A stretch of DNA of 63,088 bases from Nitrosarchaeum sp. (lineage in GTDB: Archaea > Thermoproteota > Nitrososphaeria > Nitrososphaerales > Nitrosopumilaceae): the NCBI GenBank assembly GCA_021414105.1, contig JAIOPB010000019.1, positions 1 to 63,088 of the forward strand. The letters are read 5' to 3'. Below, piece by piece: positions 53,568 to 62,382 of this stretch. The notes below the pieces were generated by a model. It saw nothing but the letters and a program-made list of their open reading frames with translations, was not told where the DNA came from and made no database searches. The position numbers and the translations under genes were made by a program. How positions within the stretch are numbered: the first letter of the stretch is position 1; the number at the start of each line of letters is the position of its first letter.

Positions 53568-53876
53568 CTAGTCTAATTCTTTGTCTTTCTTGCTTTTTTG
53601 CCACCATTCCAGATAATCATCTTGTTTATCTTCGCGTGTCTTCTCTTTTTGATTTAGTCTGTATTTGATGTCAGAAACTTGTTCTCGCGTAGCATACAGT
53701 CCACATCTCTTACAAATGAAATGTTTTGTAGCAGAATCCATTTTCATAGGAATTTCCACTTGATCAAATAACTTGAATAAATCATCTCTGCCTCTATTCT
53801 CTTCTGCAGTTTCTGCTTCATATTTTGCTTGAATTTTCTTTCTCTCTCTTGCAGTACATTCTGGACAGTTAGGCAC
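53568..53876 (-). CDS. Small zinc protein, 102 aa
   Basis: A 102-residue protein with two CxxC pairs, CPEC near 4-7 and CKRC near 54-57, which could form one zinc ribbon across a helical middle. The C-terminus is rich in Lys/Glu/Asp. GTG start at 53876. Function unknown. It precedes the acidic 147-residue protein. Confidence 0.6.
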   Translation of the reverse strand: MPNCPECTARERKKIQAKYEAETAEENRGRDDLFKLFDQVEIPMKMDSATKHFICKRCGLYATREQVSDIKYRLNQKEKTREDKQDDYLEWWQKSKKDKELD

Positions 53877-53939
53877 TAATAATTTGGCTTAATTTTTTCC
53901 ATAAAAGCGTTCCCACGTTATTATTTGATCGATTTAAAA

Positions 53940-54006
53940 TCTGACACGCGGATTTTATCGTCATCCCTTGCGGTCCGTTCGCCCATCGAACATCCCGCGT
54001 GCCAGA
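53940..54006 (-). ncRNA. Candidate GC-rich structured RNA (about 67 nt)
   Basis: A GC-rich island in AT-rich DNA between two minus-strand genes. The ends pair over 12 positions (53940-53951 with 53995-54006). One pair is A/C if read on the + strand but G-U if read on the minus strand, which favours minus-strand transcription. Inside are a GUUCG/CGAAC hairpin (loop AUGGG) and CC-GCAA-GG. After the 3' side of the stem comes AUUUU. It resembles a small guide-like RNA in size, but I cannot assign it. Confidence 0.6.
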
Positions 54007-54031
54007 TAAGTAGAAATTTCAAAATAAAGTA

Positions 54032-55267
54032 TTATTTCTTTTCTTCTAGGATATTTGCTGCTATCTTTGCTGTATTTTCTGCTCCATTAGGATCAAAATT
54101 CTTGGAAAAATCAACCAAATTCTCTTCAAATTTATTATAATTGTCTTTAATTTTTGAAATAGCCTCAATAACTTGCTTTGTCTTAACTGCTAGCACTCCA
54201 AGATTTTTCTCCTCAGCCCATTTGATGTTATTTGTATGTTCATCATAAATCGGAATACCAATTATTGGTTTTGCTTTTCCTCCAAGAATTTCACCCATTA
54301 CAGTATGAGATCCATTTACTACAGCATATTTACTTAAATTCAAGACAGTTTCTTTTTCTTGCTCTGATAGAAAACCAATATCAATTTGAATCCAATCAAT
54401 TTTTTTCTCCAAAGCATTAGATATGGTGTATTTTTTTCCATCTTTTCCCAGAACAGAATCAATTGTTGGTTGATTTTTTGCATGAGAAATAATTCTTTTT
54501 TCATTTTTCATTTCGTTTTGATGAAATACCTGTTCATATCTCTGACCTGTTCCATCATTAGTAGATTTGTTTCCAGTTCTCATCCAATATCCAAATTCTG
54601 AGTTTTCTATGAGTTTTTCAAGATCAGAAGTTGATTTTTTCTCAATATTGGCACTAGTAGTAAAATGACCAACATAAGTTACTTTTTCTTTTACATCTTT
54701 TGTGAAATTTAGATTGTATTCACACATAGTATAGGGAGGAGGGGAATCTGCCACAAGAATTCTGGAAGCTTTTGCAATTTGTTTTGAAACAAAAACTACT
54801 GCTGGATAAAAATAAGATTTTGATCTATACAATTTCGGTCTAAACTGATTTGTTATGAACAAACTTGGAGTTTGGCGATTTTTTGCTATAATATTTGAAC
54901 CCATGTCTCCATCATTAATTACAAGATCAAATTTTTCATTATCGTATAATTTTCTTTCTTGTCTCAAGTAACTTGTAACTTGTTTTACAAGAGGAGGGTT
55001 TTTTGAAACTGGTAGCAGTAAATTTAACAGTGACAATAAAACACTTGGTCCAAACTTGCCATCAATTGGAGTTGGCATCAATATCTCATGGATTTGATCT
55101 TTATGATTAGGAAATTTTTCTAGCAATTTCTGATAAACATGATCTTTGCTTGAAAAATGAACTTCAAATTTTTCTTTTATATGATTACCTAACACTGCAT
55201 TTAGCCTCATCATTCGGGAATAGTGACCACTTCCCCATGGATAGATGAATTCACCGATTTTTAACAC
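54032..55267 (-). CDS. Glycosyltransferase, GT1/MGT-like
   Basis: A 411-residue protein with two Rossmann-like halves. The start carries WGSGHYSRM, which suits a nucleotide-sugar transferase opening. The C-terminal half shows VNGSHTVMGEILGGKAKPIIGIPIYDEHTNN (partly shown, near 313-343), the acceptor/UDP-binding pattern of this fold. The sugar and acceptor are unknown. GTG start. The ThiI-like gene precedes it by 40 bp. Confidence 0.7.
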   Translation of the reverse strand: MLKIGEFIYPWGSGHYSRMMRLNAVLGNHIKEKFEVHFSSKDHVYQKLLEKFPNHKDQIHEILMPTPIDGKFGPSVLLSLLNLLLPVSKNPPLVKQVTSYLRQERKLYDNEKFDLVINDGDMGSNIIAKNRQTPSLFITNQFRPKLYRSKSYFYPAVVFVSKQIAKASRILVADSPPPYTMCEYNLNFTKDVKEKVTYVGHFTTSANIEKKSTSDLEKLIENSEFGYWMRTGNKSTNDGTGQRYEQVFHQNEMKNEKRIISHAKNQPTIDSVLGKDGKKYTISNALEKKIDWIQIDIGFLSEQEKETVLNLSKYAVVNGSHTVMGEILGGKAKPIIGIPIYDEHTNNIKWAEEKNLGVLAVKTKQVIEAISKIKDNYNKFEENLVDFSKNFDPNGAENTAKIAANILEEKK

Positions 55268-55307
55268 AGATTACAATCCTCAAATGCCGTTTAAATTCTC
55301 AGTGATT

Positions 55308-56426
55308 TTATTCTAGAGAATCAAGGATATCATGCACATTATTTGGTCCTATTTTGACAGTGATACTTTTCTTTGATTTTAGCGCAAAATCTATGTCTTT
55401 GTTTGAAAAATTTGGTATTTCATTTGAATTAATTATAAATAATTTTTCTAACTTTGGAATTTGTTTTTCCAATCCGATCTCTTTGGCTTCTTCAAAAAGT
55501 TTGGTGTCTACACCGCTTAATGGCATTATTGGTAATACATCTTTTTGAAATACACGTTTCATTGAATAATCAATAAAATTTGTAGAAAATATCAATGGAG
55601 ACAATGCAAGAGATACATGACTTATCTTATTTGACTTTGCTTCATGAAGCATAATTTCTAATATGGAATTTACAAAGATTAGATAGTTTCTGGTTCCTGT
55701 TTGATTAATTTTAACATTAAAAAATTCTAATACAACTTTTTGTTTTACTAGTCTTGGAATTATCTGATTGATCATTTTAGCTAAATTCATTAATTCTGAT
55801 TTTTGTCTATAACAGATAATTATTTTTGAATCGAATCCTTGTTTTATTGTTTCAAAACAAGAAATTGCTGAAATCTCATCATAAACACTGCATATAGCAT
55901 TTTTATTTTGTGATTGATATGGTATACCGCCCTGACCTTTATCTGAAAAAATACAAACATATGCATTATTTTTTGTTAGATATGTGTACAGTAATTTATC
56001 AAAATTTTCTTCTGTCCCAGGACGTGCACCCATGTTAGCTTTTTTTTCTATAATGCTAGATGTTGCAGCAATTTCTATGTCTTTTGTAAAAAATCCTTTT
56101 GATGTTCCTTCAACTTTAACAAGAAATCTTTCTCCCTTTAAGAGCAAGTTTCCACCTACTGTAGTAATTTCTGATACAACTTTTTGAAAATCATTTTTTA
56201 CCTGCCTGGCAATAGCTATTTTTTCAATACCAAAAAGTAAATTGATTGCAGATGATGAAAACACAGGGTCATTTGCATCTACTAAAATGACATCTCCATC
56301 ACGTTTTATTGATTTGTATGCTTGATTTTGAATCTTTAGAATTTTTTTAATATTTATGATTAATTGTGGAATTTTATTTTTAGAGAAAACTGTTGGAAAA
56401 ACTACTACATAAGAAATATCTTCCAT
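55308..56426 (-). CDS. ThiI-like THUMP protein with degenerate PP-loop
   Basis: About 372 residues from ATG 56426. The frame opens upstream at TTG 56480 (390 residues), which lies next to the TATA-like element and is less likely. A THUMP-type region lies at about 60-160 (KANMGARPGTEENFDKLLYTYLTK), followed by GQGGIPYQS as in ThiI. The PP-loop that should read SGGxDS is replaced by CSVYDEIS, so ATP use for thiouridine transfer is doubtful. LSGVDTKLFEEAKEIG near the C-terminus matches ThiI-like proteins. Confidence 0.65.
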   Translation of the reverse strand: MEDISYVVVFPTVFSKNKIPQLIINIKKILKIQNQAYKSIKRDGDVILVDANDPVFSSSAINLLFGIEKIAIARQVKNDFQKVVSEITTVGGNLLLKGERFLVKVEGTSKGFFTKDIEIAATSSIIEKKANMGARPGTEENFDKLLYTYLTKNNAYVCIFSDKGQGGIPYQSQNKNAICSVYDEISAISCFETIKQGFDSKIIICYRQKSELMNLAKMINQIIPRLVKQKVVLEFFNVKINQTGTRNYLIFVNSILEIMLHEAKSNKISHVSLALSPLIFSTNFIDYSMKRVFQKDVLPIMPLSGVDTKLFEEAKEIGLEKQIPKLEKLFIINSNEIPNFSNKDIDFALKSKKSITVKIGPNNVHDILDSLE

Positions 56427-56482
56427 CTCTTCTTTTTTGAAATATGCCTGTTTATAATTTAGGATAAAAAATTTGGGCAATC

Positions 56483-56492
56483 AATATAAAAC
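56483..56492 (+). promoter_or_regulatory. TATA element between cysH and the ThiI-like gene
   Basis: CAATATAAAA lies about 21-30 bp upstream of the cysH GTG at 56513, so cysH may be leaderless. The opposite strand reads TTTTATATT, so the same element may also serve the divergent ThiI-like gene. Confidence 0.5.
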
Positions 56493-56512
56493 AAAACAAT
56501 TCAAGTGTATTT

Positions 56513-57229
56513 GTGAAAAAATTTACCCAAGAACAAGTAGATCAACTTAATTCAAAAATAAAGACAATAAACGAGGCTCTTCAATGGGTCTCTGATAATC
56601 TTCACCCACGAGTTGCAAAAGCATCGAGTTTTGGTGCAGAGGATGCAGTAATTATGGATATTATGCTCAAAATTAATCCCAAGTTTAGATTCTTTACATT
56701 AGATACAGGACGACTACCTCAAGAAACCTATGACATTATGGATATTGTAAGAAAAAAATACAACATAACAATTGAGGTTTTGTTTCCTGATACTAAGGAA
56801 GTTGAAGACATGGTTAGAGAAAAAGGAATGAATCTTTTCTATGAGAGTGTGGAAAATAGAAAACTATGTTGTGAAATCCGCAAAGTACATCCAATTAATA
56901 GAATGTTATCTACACTAGATGGCTGGATTACTGGATTAAGGCGTGATCAGACTGAAGTAAGAAAGGATGTCAGTATTTTCCAAATAGATCATGGACATGG
57001 TGGAATTTTAAAAATTAATCCAATAATAGATTGGACTTGGGATCAAATTCAAGATTATATCAAGAAAAATAATTTACCATACAATAGTCTTCTTGACAAG
57101 GGATATCCAAGTATTGGATGTGAGCCATGTACTAGAGCAATTAAACCTGGAGAAGACTTGAGAGCAGGACGTTGGTGGTGGGAACAAGGAGGGAATAAAG
57201 AATGTGGCCTTCATATAGACCATAAATAG
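56513..57229 (+). CDS. cysH: APS/PAPS reductase of the [4Fe-4S] type
   Basis: A 238-residue thiol-dependent reductase. It has the SFGAEDAV nucleotide-loop near 40, RKLCCEIRK near 121-129 and GCEPCTR near 202-208, which together form the CC...CxxC iron-sulfur cluster typical of APS reductases. It ends with the catalytic ECGLH. It reduces activated sulfate to sulfite. Start is GTG at 56513. It precedes sat by 10 bp. Confidence 0.92.
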   Translation: MKKFTQEQVDQLNSKIKTINEALQWVSDNLHPRVAKASSFGAEDAVIMDIMLKINPKFRFFTLDTGRLPQETYDIMDIVRKKYNITIEVLFPDTKEVEDMVREKGMNLFYESVENRKLCCEIRKVHPINRMLSTLDGWITGLRRDQTEVRKDVSIFQIDHGHGGILKINPIIDWTWDQIQDYIKKNNLPYNSLLDKGYPSIGCEPCTRAIKPGEDLRAGRWWWEQGGNKECGLHIDHK

Positions 57230-57239
57230 GGAATTTAGT

Positions 57240-58379
57240 ATGTCTGATAATTCAATTAAGCCACATGGAGGAAAACTGGTAAATAGAATTACCAAAACTG
57301 ATCCATCTGGATTATACTCGATATCAATTTCTGAAGACCTTGCAAATGATGTTGAAAACATTGCAGATGGAATTTTTAGTCCTCTTGAAGGGTTCTTGGG
57401 GAAAAAAGACTATGAAAATGTCATATCAAAAGGTAGATTAGCAAATGGTTTGGCTTGGACAATTCCAATAGTCCTTGATGTAGATGAATCTACAGCTGCA
57501 AAAATGAAAAAAGCCGGCAAAGTATTACTGAAGAATCATCAGGGTTTGGGCATTGCAATCTTGCATGTAAAGGAGACATTTACCTTTGATAAAGAAAAGA
57601 CTGCAAAGGGAGTATACGGAACAACTGACTCTTCACATCCTGGTGTTGCAAAGACAATGTCTATGCAAAATTTTCTAATTGGTGGTAAAATTGATTACAT
57701 TGCAAGACCTGAAGAGACTGAAATTAGAAAATACAGATTAACTCCTTTGCAAACACGAGAGGCATTTGCTAAGGCAGGATGGAAGACAATCGTGGCTTTT
57801 CAGACAAGAAATCCTCCACACGTAGCACACGAGATGCTTCAAAAAACATCTATCACAACAAGAGATGGAGTATTTGTAAATCCAGTAATTGGCAAGAAAA
57901 AATCTGGTGATTTTGTAGACGAGGTAATTGTAAAATGCTATGAAACTATGATTAAACATTATTATCCGGAAAATAGATGCAAGCTTGGAACTTTGCATAC
58001 TGAGATGAAGTATGCTGGACCAAAAGAAGCAATACACCATGCAATTATGCGGCAAAACTATGGATGCTCACACATCATTATTGGTCGAGATCATGCAGGA
58101 GTTGGAACATTTTATGATCCATTTGCAGCACAAAAAATCTTTGATGACTATCCAGAATTAGAAATATCTCCTATATTTTTCCCAGCATTTTTCTATTGTA
58201 GAAAGTGTCTAACATATACAAATCCAAAGGCATGTCCACATGATGATGATGCAAAAGAGCAGATTAGTGGAACCAAGCTAAGACAAATGATTGATGATGG
58301 TAAATCTCCTTCTGAATTTATCTTAAGACCCGAAGTCTCAAAGGTAATTCTAGATTATCCGCACCCATTTGTTGATTAG
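57240..58379 (+). CDS. sat: Sulfate adenylyltransferase (ATP sulfurylase)
   Basis: A 379-residue enzyme with [11 protein letters not shown] near 184, the GRDHAGVG motif near 280 and a zinc-like set CRKC...C near 320-333, as in bacterial/archaeal Sat. It forms APS from sulfate and ATP. With cysH in an operon it gives direct APS reduction. ATG start. CysC and CysQ are encoded 19 kb away. Confidence 0.96.
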   Translation: MSDNSIKPHGGKLVNRITKTDPSGLYSISISEDLANDVENIADGIFSPLEGFLGKKDYENVISKGRLANGLAWTIPIVLDVDESTAAKMKKAGKVLLKNHQGLGIAILHVKETFTFDKEKTAKGVYGTTDSSHPGVAKTMSMQNFLIGGKIDYIARPEETEIRKYRLTPLQTREAFAKAGWKTIVAFQTRNPPHVAHEMLQKTSITTRDGVFVNPVIGKKKSGDFVDEVIVKCYETMIKHYYPENRCKLGTLHTEMKYAGPKEAIHHAIMRQNYGCSHIIIGRDHAGVGTFYDPFAAQKIFDDYPELEISPIFFPAFFYCRKCLTYTNPKACPHDDDAKEQISGTKLRQMIDDGKSPSEFILRPEVSKVILDYPHPFVD

Positions 58380-58409
58380 GTATTTATTCACTCAAACTAG
58401 ATTTAGCTC

Positions 58410-59078
58410 GTGAAGTATCTCCTTGCATTAATTTTACTTTCTGTATTTGTCATATCACCTGTTTTTGCAGAAGAATCAAAGAATCCCACATTAATTATTG
58501 ATACAATAGAAATTCCATCATACGAATTTAATAAAATTCTTCGAGACGCAATTATTATTCCGATGCAAAGAACACATGCAATAAGCTGGCAAGTTACCAT
58601 TGATAACAATCTTGTATATGCAAACCCTGATGGAAATGCAGTTTTGAGAATCTATGACAGAGATAATCCTGAGAAATTAGTTGAAATAGGTATGGGCTCA
58701 CAACCAGATGAAAAATTCTGGATTGCAGTACAGACTCCTAAAGAGGGATATGTTGTTGTGCATAGTGACTTGGAGAGAGGATGGTCTCCCTCATCTAAAA
58801 CAATCGTATCATACACTGAAAGAGCAGGATTAACAGTTAACAACGGTGCAAGAATAGTAGTATCTAATCTTGATATCGGCATATTTGCAATTGATTCCTA
58901 TTCTGTTCATGGAATGGAAAGCCCTACTGATCCACCCGCAGTAAATTCTGGAAGTATGATTCTCGAATTTATTTCAGGAGATCCTGCAAAGAATCCATTT
59001 GCATTATTTCCATTTTATGTGGCTGCAGGAGTTGGAACACTGGTAGGCGTTTTATATCTAACTAAGAAGCGTTCTTAG
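58410..59078 (+). CDS. Exported, membrane-anchored beta-rich protein
   Basis: A 222-residue protein with a signal peptide (1-20), a beta-rich external part that includes repeated Asp/Tyr/Gly strands, and a C-terminal membrane helix (about 199-216) followed by KKRS. GTG start at 58410. It lies 30 bp downstream of sat but has no visible link to sulfur. No family is recognised. Its last 17 bp overlap convergent nth. Confidence 0.7.
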   Translation: MKYLLALILLSVFVISPVFAEESKNPTLIIDTIEIPSYEFNKILRDAIIIPMQRTHAISWQVTIDNNLVYANPDGNAVLRIYDRDNPEKLVEIGMGSQPDEKFWIAVQTPKEGYVVVHSDLERGWSPSSKTIVSYTERAGLTVNNGARIVVSNLDIGIFAIDSYSVHGMESPTDPPAVNSGSMILEFISGDPAKNPFALFPFYVAAGVGTLVGVLYLTKKRS

Positions 59079-59736
59079 TTTTGTAATATTTGCAATCTCT
59101 TTTGATTTTACACACACTACACATTGGTGATACTGGTTTGCAAATATTTTGACCATACATTACAAAAGTATCATTAATTTCAATCCAGTATTTTTTTGGA
59201 ATCTTTTTCATTAGTTCCTGTTCTGTTTCTTCAGGAGTTTTTGTATCTACTAATCCCAATCTATTTGAGATTCTGTGAACATGAATATCTACCGGAATAG
59301 CTGGTTTGTCAAATGCATAAACTAGTACACAGTTTGCAGTCTTTCTTCCAACTCCTGGTAGTTCTATTAATTTTTCTAAACTATCTGGAACTTTTCCTTT
59401 GTACTTGGAATCAATAATTTTAGCAACCTCGATTATTCTTTTTGATTTCACATGATAGAAACCAATTGACTTTATAATTTTTTCAACATCTTTTGTTTTT
59501 GCATTGGCAAGTTCCTTTACATTTTTGTATTTTGAAAATAATGCTTTGACTGCTTTTGTTGTAGTCTCATCTTTTGTTCTTGCTGAAAGTATTGTTCCAA
59601 TTAAAATGCTAAATGATCCAGTCTCTGCTTCATGCAGCTCTCTTAATGCAGTCATTCTTGGAGGCTTTACAGAAGTCATAGTATCCATCATTCCACGAAG
59701 AATTTTTTGCATCTCTGTAGGGAATTTTACGTACAA
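59062..59736 (-). CDS. nth: Endonuclease III
   Basis: A 224-residue HhH-GPD glycosylase. The hairpin-helix-hairpin LPGVGRKTAN with the catalytic lysine is near 128-137 and the catalytic Asp in PVDIHVHR near 149-156. The cluster motif C-x6-C-x2-C-x5-C (CKPVSPMCSVCKIKRDC) near 200 holds a [4Fe-4S]. It removes oxidised pyrimidines. TATA-like sequence upstream is weak. It is divergent from the phosphomevalonate dehydratase genes. Confidence 0.95.
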   Translation of the reverse strand: MYVKFPTEMQKILRGMMDTMTSVKPPRMTALRELHEAETGSFSILIGTILSARTKDETTTKAVKALFSKYKNVKELANAKTKDVEKIIKSIGFYHVKSKRIIEVAKIIDSKYKGKVPDSLEKLIELPGVGRKTANCVLVYAFDKPAIPVDIHVHRISNRLGLVDTKTPEETEQELMKKIPKKYWIEINDTFVMYGQNICKPVSPMCSVCKIKRDCKYYKTKNAS

Positions 59737-59768
59737 GTATTATATCTGTAATAGTCAAACTAGTACTG

Positions 59769-60923
59769 TTGGAGTTAACAAAAGAAGAAGAATCTGCACT
59801 AAAAGGCGAACAAGGCGAAATTATGCAGATGGCATACAGAATTTTGGTTGCAACAGGTGAGGCAACAGACTCAGAGAAACTAATTCCTATTGAATGGGCA
59901 CATCTTTCTGGTGTAAACTATAATACAATTGGAGATGCAGGCGAGGAATTCTTATCTGGTATTAGTAAAAATGCTAGAGTCAAAGTCAAAACCACTCTTA
60001 ATCCAATGGGATTTGACATTGATAATGTATCAAATTATCATCTAGATGATAATTTTATTTCAAAACAACTCTCCATTAGAAAATCATATGAAACAATGGG
60101 AGTAACCCCATCATTTTCCTGTATTCCGTACGAAATTTTTGATATCCCAAAAGAAGGAACGCAAGTATCTTTTGCAGAAAGCAATGCCGCAATTCACGCA
60201 AATTCGTTTGATAATCTAAAAACTAACAAGGAAAGTGCATTTAGCGCACTTGCAAGTGCAATCACTGGAAAAAGTCCATACTCTTCACTAAGAAAAGAAG
60301 ATTCACCAAACCTAACAATTAGAATGAAGATAGATAATCCAAATGATCTAACATATGGAATGCTTGGATTTTTTGCAGGCAAAGTTGGAAACAACTCTGT
60401 AAATATATCTGGTGTCGGAGAGATGGACAAACGTAGCTGCAAAGCATTGTGTGGTGGAATGGGAACTTCGGGTACATGTGCTAAATTTCTTTTTGGTGAC
60501 GGAGATCCTGGTTGTGAAAAAGTGGATTTTGATAAAAAAGAGATGAATGACATTCATGATGAGCTAAATACTGCAGAAAAGGGCGATCTAATTACACTTG
60601 GCAGTCCCCAGTTAGGTCTAGAAGAAATATCTGATCTTACTAGTAAACTAAAGGGCCGTTCCTTTAAAAAAAGATGCATGATATTTTGTCCTAGAACAGT
60701 AAAGGAGCAAGCAAGAAAAATTGGCTACACTAATGAGCTGGAACGAGCCGGATGTGAAATTCTTGCTGATTGCTGTACATGTCTTACTCCTTTGATCAAT
60801 AAAGATAATGTTGATTCAGTCACTACAAACAGCATCAAAGGAGCATACTATTTGAAAAATTCTAATGGTGTAGATGTCAATCTAAAATCATTCTCTCAAA
60901 TAATTGAAGATGAGACAAGATGA
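59769..60923 (+). CDS. Phosphomevalonate dehydratase large subunit (aconitase X catalytic)
   Basis: A 384-residue AcnX-type protein, matching the archaeal enzyme that makes trans-anhydromevalonate 5-phosphate in the modified mevalonate pathway (established in Aeropyrum by others). Seen: TSGTC near 234, TPSFSC near 119, and the cysteine-rich ADCCTCLTP near 338, likely cluster ligands. TTG start at 59769. Its end overlaps the small subunit by 4 bp. The Cys-rich segments are intact. Confidence 0.9.
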   Translation: MELTKEEESALKGEQGEIMQMAYRILVATGEATDSEKLIPIEWAHLSGVNYNTIGDAGEEFLSGISKNARVKVKTTLNPMGFDIDNVSNYHLDDNFISKQLSIRKSYETMGVTPSFSCIPYEIFDIPKEGTQVSFAESNAAIHANSFDNLKTNKESAFSALASAITGKSPYSSLRKEDSPNLTIRMKIDNPNDLTYGMLGFFAGKVGNNSVNISGVGEMDKRSCKALCGGMGTSGTCAKFLFGDGDPGCEKVDFDKKEMNDIHDELNTAEKGDLITLGSPQLGLEEISDLTSKLKGRSFKKRCMIFCPRTVKEQARKIGYTNELERAGCEILADCCTCLTPLINKDNVDSVTTNSIKGAYYLKNSNGVDVNLKSFSQIIEDETR

Positions 60924-61306
60924 AAATTCTAGTTCAAGGAAAAACACAAGGAATAATCCTAAAATCACAACATCCAATTAATTTTCTAGGTACGGTTGAT
61001 AAAAAAACTGGAATAATTAGCGACAAAAATCATGATCTCTTTGATAAATCCATCAAAGACAGCATTCTAGTATTTCCAAACGGTGTTGGAAGCAGCGTAG
61101 GTGCATACACCATTTACTCTATCAAATCTAATAATACTGCACCACTTGCAATGATTTGTCAAAAAGCAGATCTTACTGTTGCAACGGGTTGTGCTCTAGC
61201 TAACATTCCACTTGTAATAGTAACTGACGAGAAATTTCTATCACTTCAAACTGGACAAAAAATTTCATTAGATACTGAATCTCTTAATCCTATAACATTT
61301 CTCTAG
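60920..61306 (+). CDS. Phosphomevalonate dehydratase small subunit (DUF126)
   Basis: A 128-residue swivel-domain protein of DUF126. It contains the FPNGVGSSVGAY segment near 52 that closes over the AcnX active site. Start ATGA overlaps the large subunit stop, a classical coupled pair. It ends 17 bp into the convergent AMMECR1 gene. Confidence 0.9.
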   Translation: MKILVQGKTQGIILKSQHPINFLGTVDKKTGIISDKNHDLFDKSIKDSILVFPNGVGSSVGAYTIYSIKSNNTAPLAMICQKADLTVATGCALANIPLVIVTDEKFLSLQTGQKISLDTESLNPITFL

Positions 61307-61901
61307 TAACTATTCCATTTGGTTTTTCTTCTTTGAAAACTATTCCTTCAAATTTTTGAATCTCTGTATCTGGGTTTTTCCAATAATTTTTTGGCAATCC
61401 AGCTTTTTCACATGTATATTCTAGAAATTCTTCTTCATTCCATCCATATTCAATTGGAACTTGTGGCAAAAGCAAACCAGAATAAAATCCATGTTTTACA
61501 ATCAATCCGTCTCTTCCTACTTTGATTTGAGATAGATATTCCTCGGGTTTGCTCACAACAATTTTCTTGGGTGGTGTAAGTACAGTTACTTCAAATGTAA
61601 TTGAGTCCAGTTCTTTATGTTTCACGGGAGGAAATCTTGGGTCTTTTGTTGCAGCTGAAATTGCTGCATCTTCTAATGCACTAAACAATAATTTATCTGG
61701 CAATGGATATCCAATACAACCCCTTAATCCTAGAGTGCTATTCAAAGTTACAAATACACCTGATTTAAAAGAAAAATTATTTTTAAATTCTTTTTCTAGT
61801 TTTGGCTTTGTGCCATTTTTTAGATATTCAGTAACTATTACCCTTGCAGTCTTTACAAGAATATGACCGTCATCTTCTGATAGATTGTTGTAATCTTTCA
61901 T
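61290..61901 (-). CDS. AMMECR1 domain protein
   Basis: A 203-residue AMMECR1 family protein (TIGR00296 type) with GLRGCIGYPLP near 58, the LxxAAISAATKDPRFPP segment near 79-96 and HGFYSGLLLPQVPIE near 137. This domain is conserved from archaea to man, but its function is not established. It overlaps the Mut7-C gene by 32 bp. Confidence 0.93.
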   Translation of the reverse strand: MKDYNNLSEDDGHILVKTARVIVTEYLKNGTKPKLEKEFKNNFSFKSGVFVTLNSTLGLRGCIGYPLPDKLLFSALEDAAISAATKDPRFPPVKHKELDSITFEVTVLTPPKKIVVSKPEEYLSQIKVGRDGLIVKHGFYSGLLLPQVPIEYGWNEEEFLEYTCEKAGLPKNYWKNPDTEIQKFEGIVFKEEKPNGIVTREML

Positions 61902-62382
61902 TGACCTTACCTACAAACTCTTGCAGATTTTTAATATGTGTACCTTCCCAATAGATCTGATTGCAATGCTTGCATATCCAAAACTTGTCATTTAATTTTA
62001 AGACTCCTTGAGGGATTTTTTCCTTTATGATATCTTTATCAACTGATTTCGTAACTGAATTACATTTGGGACATCTTGCAGTGTCTCTATTTATCTGAAT
62101 TCTTTTCAAATTAATAATATTAATTATTTCTAAAAACTGTTCGACTTCATCTTCTTTTATGATGTGAACTGATCTCATGCCAAGTTTTTGTGCTTTTTTA
62201 ATCAATTCTTCATCCTTTGAGATGATTATCCTTTTTTCTTTTCTTGCATTGTCAATTAACTTTTCATCATAAATATCTGAGAAATACTGTGAATCATAGC
62301 CTAGTAATCTTAATTTCCTTGCAATATTTCCCAACATTGCATCTACAAAAAATATAGGTTCAATTTCTGCTTTAAGCGGCAT
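61870..62382 (-). CDS. Mut7-C RNase domain protein
   Basis: A 170-residue protein. A PIN-like N-terminal Mut7-C (DUF82) fold (FVDAMLGNIARKLRLLGYDSQ, in part, near 11-31) leads with acidic residues D13 and later D/E residues likely to bind metal. The C-terminal zinc ribbon has CPKC near 104 and CKHC near 140. Predicted RNase. It overlaps rqcH by 11 bp, which points to translation quality-control context. Confidence 0.85.
   Translation of the reverse strand: MPLKAEIEPIFFVDAMLGNIARKLRLLGYDSQYFSDIYDEKLIDNARKEKRIIISKDEELIKKAQKLGMRSVHIIKEDEVEQFLEIINIINLKRIQINRDTARCPKCNSVTKSVDKDIIKEKIPQGVLKLNDKFWICKHCNQIYWEGTHIKNLQEFVGKVNERLQQSIRR

Noticed and set aside
53940-54006. Assignment of the GC-rich RNA as an H/ACA guide
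   Set aside because: Size is right, but no ACA box or clear pseudouridylation pocket could be shown. Kept as an unassigned RNA.
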